A stretch of 64,000 nucleotides of DNA from Rhynchospora pubera (taxonomy: Eukaryota > Streptophyta > Magnoliopsida > Poales > Cyperaceae). Shown here piece by piece: positions 57,813 to 64,000 of this stretch; positions within the stretch are counted from its first letter, which is position 1; the number at the start of each line of letters is the position of its first letter. The DNA is taken from assembly GCA_028095005.1 (NCBI GenBank), contig CM051462.1:83711846-83775845 (forward strand). Reading direction: 5' to 3'. The notes under the pieces were generated by a model. That model searched no databases. It saw nothing but the letters and a program-made list of their open reading frames with translations, and had not been told where the DNA came from. The translations under genes were made by a program, and so were the position numbers.

Positions 57813-58500
57813 TACTGCCATCTTTAGTTTTGTCATCTCTACCATCGCTAAATATAAAGTGAACATATACAGCAAACAAAGTGAATATATAGACGATTTA
57901 AGTGAACACATACAAATAAATAAATTGAATGAAAATAAGTTGAATATGTATTTAAACTTCTGAACAAGTGATGACAACACTTATTTGTGTATGTCGAGAA
58001 AGTCGAGAAAGGAGCAATCCAGAAATAGGCCCACTCATATTTGCTGGGATTAAATTTGGCCCAAACCTGAAATTCCAAATATGGTTGGTTGATCTATTTT
58101 GCAAGCCATTTTCTCGATCAACATGGTTGACTTTGGGCCATAGTGAAATTAACATAAAACATCCGGAAATGAATGTGTGTTTGGATCCCCTGAACAGTTC
58201 CCAACAAATTTCAGGAATTATAAGTGCCATCGGCAAATATATCATCTCAGTCATCTCTAAATACAAAGTGAACATATACAGTAAATAAGATGAACATATA
58301 GACGATCTAAGTGAACACTTACAAACAAATAAATATTGTCATCACTTGTTCATAAGTTTACATGCATATTCAACTTATTTTTATTAAAATTATTTGTTTG
58401 TATGTGTTCACTTAGATCTACTATATGTTCACTTTGTTTGCTCTATATGTTTATTTTATATTTTGTGATGGCAGAGATGACAAAACTGCAGATGACAGTA
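57813..58500. mobile_element. Inverted-repeat element with TACTGYCATCT ends
   Basis: The left end TACTGCCATCTTTAGTTTTG and the right end (complement of TACTGTCATCTGCAGTTTTG) pair, as do the following CATCTCTACCATCGC and AAAGTGAACATATA stretches. A third, direct copy of the AAAGTGAACATATACAG unit at 58265 and a unique centre (57965-58230) suggest a nested second element. No matching target repeat found. Confidence 0.5.
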
Positions 58501-59440
58501 AACAAGACATAAACAAAAAACAAACTTATGTTTCTAATTCTTAGAAATTCATGGAACAAAAACAAAACTTATTTTAGTTCTTACTTCTAGTTCATAAATT
58601 TGCCATTCATACCATCTAGCACTAAAAATAGAAATATGACTGATTCAAAAATAAAAATCTCGTCTCTCTCCCCTCCCACTTCTCTTTTCCTTGCCTCCCC
58701 TCATCCTCTTGGTGTCTTTTCTGCTCCCTTCCGCCTCTTCTCTTTTTCTCTCCCTTTCGCCTCTCTCTCCTCACTTGCACTTCTTCTCTCTCTATTTTCC
58801 TCTCCTGCACCTCTCATCTCATCCAATTTTCTTCCTTGCACCTCTTTTCTTATATAATTTCTCTCCATCCTTTCTCTTGCCTATGCCTCACTTCCCTTCA
58901 CTTCCACCATGAACAGACTCTGCTTGCTTTTTTTTTTAAAGATTAACATATAAACAGAAAAATGAACATACTTTACTAAAGTGAAAAGATACAAATATTT
59001 GCTTAATAAAGAAACTAAATGAATAGATACAACATCAAAATGAATAGTAACATATATAAAAATTAAATTGGCATATTAAACATACAAAATGAATACAAAT
59101 AACAATATAATTAACAGATACTGAAAACAAGTGAATAGATATAACAAACAGAGTTAACAGATATAAAAATAGCTAAAAAATAAATGAAATGAACAGATAT
59201 AACAAAAAAAAAACTGAATAAATACAACAAATACAGACATAAGGACGCGCGAGTGAAGGGAGAGAGCAGGCGTCCGGAGATGGAAGATAGGGAGGGAGAG
59301 GAGACGCGGAAAGAAAGAAAAGACATTCAGTGAGGGAAGGGAGCGAAGAAAAGTGTTGAAAAAATAATCTAACAGTTAACATATCTTTTGTTCATAAAAA
59401 ATAAATTAGAATGTCTGAGTCTCACTCTGTACTTCTAAGA
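58501..59440. repeat. C/T-rich arm, AATAGATACAAC-type repeats, G/A-rich arm
   Basis: 58655-58915 is nearly pure pyrimidine-rich (CTCTCTCCCCTCCC...). 58935-59225 contains loosely repeated GAATAGATACAACA units. 59230-59350 is purine-rich (GGGAGAGAGCAGGCG...). The arrangement mirrors the element at 35677-36880. No clear ends or target repeat. Not coding. Confidence 0.45.
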
Positions 59441-59572
59441 ATGAACGAAAAGTTAGAACTATCTTGAAAATTCCGTACAATAATTCTATGCCGACAACCC
59501 ATTTCCCACATAGGAAAACTAGAGGATGGAATACACAGAGGGAACTAAACAGAAACAGGTTCAAAAGAGAAG

Positions 59573-59792
59573 TTAATTATCAAACAACTTGAGACCTTCC
59601 GCATAATCTTGACAATGCCTGGAATACCGAGCAAGTGTTCCTGTAATGTTACTATCTTTTGTAATAAAGTCAGGAGGTGAATGGAAGCATGGATCAAGTG
59701 TAACAGCTCGGCGGCATGTTGGATCCGGAGCCTTCTGGTCCTTCGAACTCAGCAGAAACCATGGCTTAATGCTAGCTCGACTGTAACCCAAA
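59573..59792 (-). pseudogene. Fucosyltransferase C-terminal fragment
   Basis: Encodes only the last about 72 residues: SRASIKPWFLLSSKDQ, TLDPCFHSPPDF, RHCQDYAEGLKLFDN and stop. Upstream on the minus strand it meets AT-rich DNA (AATAAATAAACAAAT...) with no catalytic core. The 3' flank (AAGAATGAACGAAAAGTT ... TTCTATGCC) matches the 3' flank of duplicates 1 and 2, so it is a remnant of a related gene and not a random fragment. Confidence 0.8.
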
Positions 59793-60343
59793 ACTAAATA
59801 AATAAACAAATAAATAATAAAAAATTAATAATAAATAAAAATAATGATAAAAAGATAAAAAGTACTATATTAAAATCTTGGTGGAGAACATGCAAAAAAG
59901 TTTATTATTCATTTAAGGTGCTTTAGAGATGTGGCTATGACGACGTGTGCATGCACGTTCCTCTTTCCACCATATTATTCATTCAAATTCGGTTTTCAGC
60001 TCCTTGTTTTCAGTTTTTGATACCTGGCAGAAGAGCTGATCAAATTTAATTGTATTTGTTCTGTATCTGCTAGGCATTTACTCGAAAAAATAAATATTAT
60101 AAAAAATAAGGAATCTCATGCTATTAAAGTAGCACTGTTCCGTACCATGTAATACATAGTACTATAATAGTAGAAGAAGAAGATTACTAGTAATTAATAT
60201 ATACAATTCAAATAATCAAACACAAAAATGCAATAATTTTACCTCAAAACTGCGTGCCCATTTGAATCCAACAGGGAATACCGCCATGAAAGATACTATA
60301 AGACACTTCCCGTTCACAGTTCATTAATTGTTGCTAATTAGAC
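59793..60343. other. Spacer between FUT fragment and plus-strand FUT gene
   Basis: AT-rich. The last part is the presumed promoter/leader of the plus-strand gene; the leader TTGCTAATTAGACATG resembles that of the minus-strand copies (CTAATTAGCAA near 56365). Confidence 0.4.
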
Positions 60344-62422
60344 ATGAAGAACTGTGGTTCTATGATCAAGTACCGAATGATTTGGAATTGCATTGCCTCT
60401 AGACCTCTGCTTTGTGCTCTGTTTGCCATAGTTTCACTTCTAATTTTGTCATCTTTTGATTATCGACTGATTTCATCCAAAGTTTGGATTTCAGGAATTA
60501 AATTTACGAATGGAGGAGGTAAAATTTTACAGTACTGTCTTTGATCTAATTTGTCCATACATTAATACATATCCTTCAAATCTCATTTAATTGGTCCTAG
60601 AATTAACACTCTGTTGTTTTCACTTAGATAATTCATTAGTTGCGATCAGAAACTTTAGTCACACAGTTTAGGCATTATATCAATGATTAACTTTGATGCT
60701 ACATACAATTTAATCCTGTAAAACCAATTTGGTTGAGGAAATTCTTTAAATTTTTTTCTTCTGCATCCTGAAACACAAAATAGCAATTAATTATGAGAAA
60801 TAGATGTAGCAAAATAACCGTTTATGTAATTAGTTAATAAGCAATTAAATTGTTCATATGTTAATTTAAATCTTGCTATTTTGTATGCCATTTAGCATCT
60901 TATTTGCTGCCCTTTCATAGTATTTTGTTTTTCTTATCTAATCTGGTAATTTGAAGGTTCTACAGAAGGTACAGCAGCAGTTACTATACCAAATGATCGG
61001 CTTCTAGGTGGATTACTCTCATCTAATTTCGATGAACAATCGTGCTTAAGCCGATACCAATCCATGCTATACCGCAAATCCTCACCATATATCTTGTCTT
61101 CGAACTTGATCTCCAAATTACGCAAGTATGAAAAACTTCATAAAAAGTGCAGTCCAAACACTCCACTTTTCCATCAATCACTGCAACAATTAAAGGCTAA
61201 CCATAGCGCGGACCAGCTCGAGTGCAACTATGTACTTTGGACTCCAGCTGGTGGCCTCGGCAACCGAATGCTGACACTGGTATCAACTTTCCTTTATTCT
61301 CTGTTAACCAACCGAGTCATGTTGATCCATCAAGTAGATGACATGGTTGATCTCCTTTGTGAGCCATTTCCTGGGTCAACCTGGTACTTACCTCCTGAAT
61401 TTCCAATAAAAAATTTGGAAAGTTACAATCTATATTCTGAGAACAGTTATGGTTATATGGTCGAGCATAACTTGATCAATAAAGACCCTAATTCTCTTTC
61501 ATCATCAGTACCTTCATTCATATATTTGCACTTGCAGTTTGACTATCTTTACCATGTTTTACACAAACGTTTCTTTTGTGAAGATGATCAAGAAGTGATT
61601 AACAAGATCAATTGGGTATTGTTGAAATCAGACAATTATATTGTTCCTGGACTGTTCATGATGCCAAAATATGAGCAAGAATTAGATCAGATGTTTCCTA
61701 TAAAGGAGACCGTATTTCACCACCTTGGCCGATACCTCTTCCACCCAAGCAACTCAGTTTGGGGCATGGTCATGAGGTACCACAACTCTTACATGGCTAA
61801 AGCAAAGGAAAGAATTGGCATCCAAGCAAGGATCTTTTATTCGGCACCAATATCAATTGATGACTTGTATAAACAAATTGTTACCTGCACACTGGAAGAG
61901 TCAATCTTGCCGAACCTAAATCCTGAGCAATCCAAAAATTCGTTTTCTGCACCAAATGAAATTACTCCACGAGCTGTCCTTCTGGCTTCTCTTTATGGGG
62001 TTCTCTATGACAGATTAAAGGACATGTACTACCTACACTCAACAACTACCGGTGAGATCGTTAGCGTGTACCAGCCAAGCCATGAAGAGAACCAACAATC
62101 TGAGCAGCAGTTGCACAATCAAAAGGCATTAGCTGAAATTTGGCTATTGAGTTTCTCAGATGTGTTGGTCACAACTGCGGGATCTACTTTCGGTTATATG
62201 GCTTACAGTCTAGCCGGTATTAAGCCATGGTTTCTTATGAGGTCAAAGGACCAGAAGATTCCAGATCCTCCATGCCGTTGATCTGTTACAATTGATCCGT
62301 GCTTCCATTCACCTCCTGCTGATTTAATTTGTAGAACAAGAAATATTACCAATCCAGGGAAGGTAGTTCGGTATGTGAGGCATTGTGAAGACTTTGATGG
62401 TGGTGTCAAGTTATTTGATTAA
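60344..62422 (+). pseudogene. Fucosyltransferase gene with late premature stop
   Basis: Exon 1 60344-60518 (anchor LCALFAIVSLLILSSF; donor GGAG|GTAAAA) and exon 2 60957-62422 (acceptor TTGAAG|GTTC). Without the lesion the frame would be about 545 codons, normal for a plant GT37 fucosyltransferase. All motifs are in one frame: CLSRYQSMLYRK, GGLGNRMLTLVSTFLYSLL, CEPFPGSTW, IGIQARIFYS, AEIWLLSFSDVLVTTAGSTF, YSLAGIKPWFL. A TGA at 62279-62281 follows PDPPCR; the paralogues have Arg there, so CGA-to-TGA is the likely change. It removes the last 47 residues including the conserved DPCFHSPP segment. This is the least damaged complete copy; a shortened protein of 499 aa may be made. Activity is doubtful but not excluded. 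Confidence 0.85.
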
Positions 62423-64000
62423 TTTTTTTCTTCCATTCACACTTTGTATTCTATCCTTTAGCAATTCTATGTGGGAAGTCATCGGTCAAGAATGAATAAT
62501 GTAAGAAAAATTTAAGAAAGTTTTACTTTTGTTAATTCTTAGATTTACTAAATATTGCATTGAGGCTGAAAGCCTGAAACCATCTTGCATTTGTTTTACC
62601 ATATTTTCAGTGTAATGAACTACAGTGTGTTTAATGCCAGCCAGACTACTATTCATTTAGCATTTACAACAAGGTACAACACATTAACCGGCTGTTATTG
62701 TCTAAAGATATCAATTTGGACATAATCAGAGATCTCATCTAGTCAACAGCTAATTTGTAAGACCAACTTTTAGTTTTAAGTAAAATTGAACTCAAATAAA
62801 CGAAATTGAACCAAATTGAAAGAATATTCATAAAGAGGAATTAGAAGGGACAAGATTTAATTTATAATCGGAGGTAAACTTGTAGTAATTGAAGATACAA
62901 GAGTTCTATTGATCCATTTATTCATCTACAAAGTGGTAAAAATTGGCTATTAGAGTATTTTTGTATATCTCAGATTCAACATCATAACCCTAGCAACTTA
63001 CAAGTTACGACCACGCTTAAATACTACTAAGAAAATAACTTGAGGTAAAAGAGAGAAATTACAATCCTAAATTAACTCATGTTCCTTTTGAAAAAGTTTT
63101 GTAGTTGAGCATGAGTGCATGACTCACAACCACCGGTCCCTTCTCTACCTGAGCATCTTAAGTGAAAACGCTCCCTTCATTAAAAGCGTTAGCTCCGTTA
63201 TTTTTAATTTCTGGTCCCACATGTCTGAGCCTCACACTTAACAGATTGCCAAGCTCCGTCCATCTCCATCCCTTCTAATTTTTTCAATTGATCCTCTAAT
63301 ACTGACTTTAAGTCAACAATGAAATTCTCTCTCTATATATATATGATTTGAAATAGAGAAAGCACATTAATAAAATTAAAAATAATAAACAGTCATGAAA
63401 TGACAAAAACATTTCCAAACAATATTGAGTAAATACAAGCAGAAAACTATAACCACTGTAATTCTTTTGCCACTATGAAAATATATTATATTGCGTTAAT
63501 AATAAATTTGCAAAATAGAAATAAAAGTTATCATACGGATCCAATTTAAATTATTATTGCAGCTCTCGTGTATTTGTACAAAGCTTAATTTGTTATTATA
63601 TAAATATTCTTTTCTTAATTATTACGTCTAAATATAATCGTATTGGTAGATTGCAAATTATGTCTGTGTATTCATGTTATGTGTTAGAAGCCTATAATAT
63701 TTGATTAAGTTCGATCCGCCGGTATGACCTGCTACATGTTTTGTTGCAATTCTAGCGCCACTGAAGATAAGTTTCTCCGTGTTGACCATTTATTGTTTTA
63801 CAATTACGTTATGAGTATATATAAAATCAAAGTACATATTTTCATGTTTGGTTATGGAATTTAATTCTTAATGAAATATTTTCATGTGAGCCGATGGAAC
63901 TATTCGGAAGTGATTTGGTTCAAACATAATTCAGCGTGATTTGTGTTTTAAGCTGACGAGATTTTCGGAATTATTGATGCGACACTTTTATAGTAATATG
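62423..64000. other. 3' flank and intergenic
   Basis: The first 100-150 bases are the likely 3' untranslated region. A short TA/TC microsatellite lies at 63328-63345. Nothing else recognised to the window end. Confidence 0.4.

Noticed and set aside
61064..61066. ATG at 61064 as the start of the plus-strand FUT protein
   Set aside because: The frame is open further upstream to an acceptor at 60955-60956 and joins in phase with the anchor exon at 60344-60518, as in the other copies.

Overview
This is 64 kb of nuclear DNA from a dicot-like flowering plant. It is strongly AT-rich, its genes have GT-AG introns, and it is dominated by transposable elements. The two host gene families seen repeatedly are plant-specific: fucosyltransferases of the xyloglucan 2-alpha-fucosyltransferase type, and wall-associated receptor-like kinases (WAK). 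I cannot name the species.

Layout. 0-4 kb holds an edge-truncated fucosyltransferase (FUT) first exon and a FUT exon-2 pseudogene, both on the minus strand. 4.6-7.5 kb is intergenic with a MITE and a tRNA-derived SINE. 7.5-12 kb is a small secreted cysteine-rich (lipid-transfer-protein-like) gene split by a solo LTR with a perfect 5-bp target duplication; the LTR plus the start of the split exon 3' of the insertion is present a second time 3 kb further on. 12-21 kb is a mosaic of DNA transposons: one hAT element, several short MITEs and three large foldback Mutator-like elements with 9-bp target duplications. 21.5-30 kb holds two WAK-type kinase genes in tandem on the minus strand; the left one is broken by an 8-bp deletion in the kinase activation segment, the right one looks intact. 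30-40 kb has two more foldback elements (one carrying a Mutator-type transposase relic), a degenerate relic of the 7.5-12 kb gene, a CACTA end, a lone FUT first exon, a minisatellite-bearing element and a small hAT element. 40-42.6 kb and 54.3-56.4 kb are two nearly identical FUT pseudogenes made by segmental duplication, separated by nested SINE/hAT/MITE insertions, a 4.8-kb Ty1/copia element and LINE and Ty3/gypsy relics. 59.5-62.4 kb has a FUT C-terminal fragment and a plus-strand FUT gene that is complete except for a stop codon near its C-terminus.

Together: a FUT tandem cluster (seven loci) in which every copy that can be judged is damaged, each lineage by a different lesion, plus a WAK pair with one probably working copy. 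The most unusual content is the set of foldback Mutator-like elements. Two families share the terminus CCGAAAAA, have arms of several hundred bases facing each other, and carry clusters of short palindromes inside the arms. Most boundaries were deduced by eye from target-site duplications and inverted termini.
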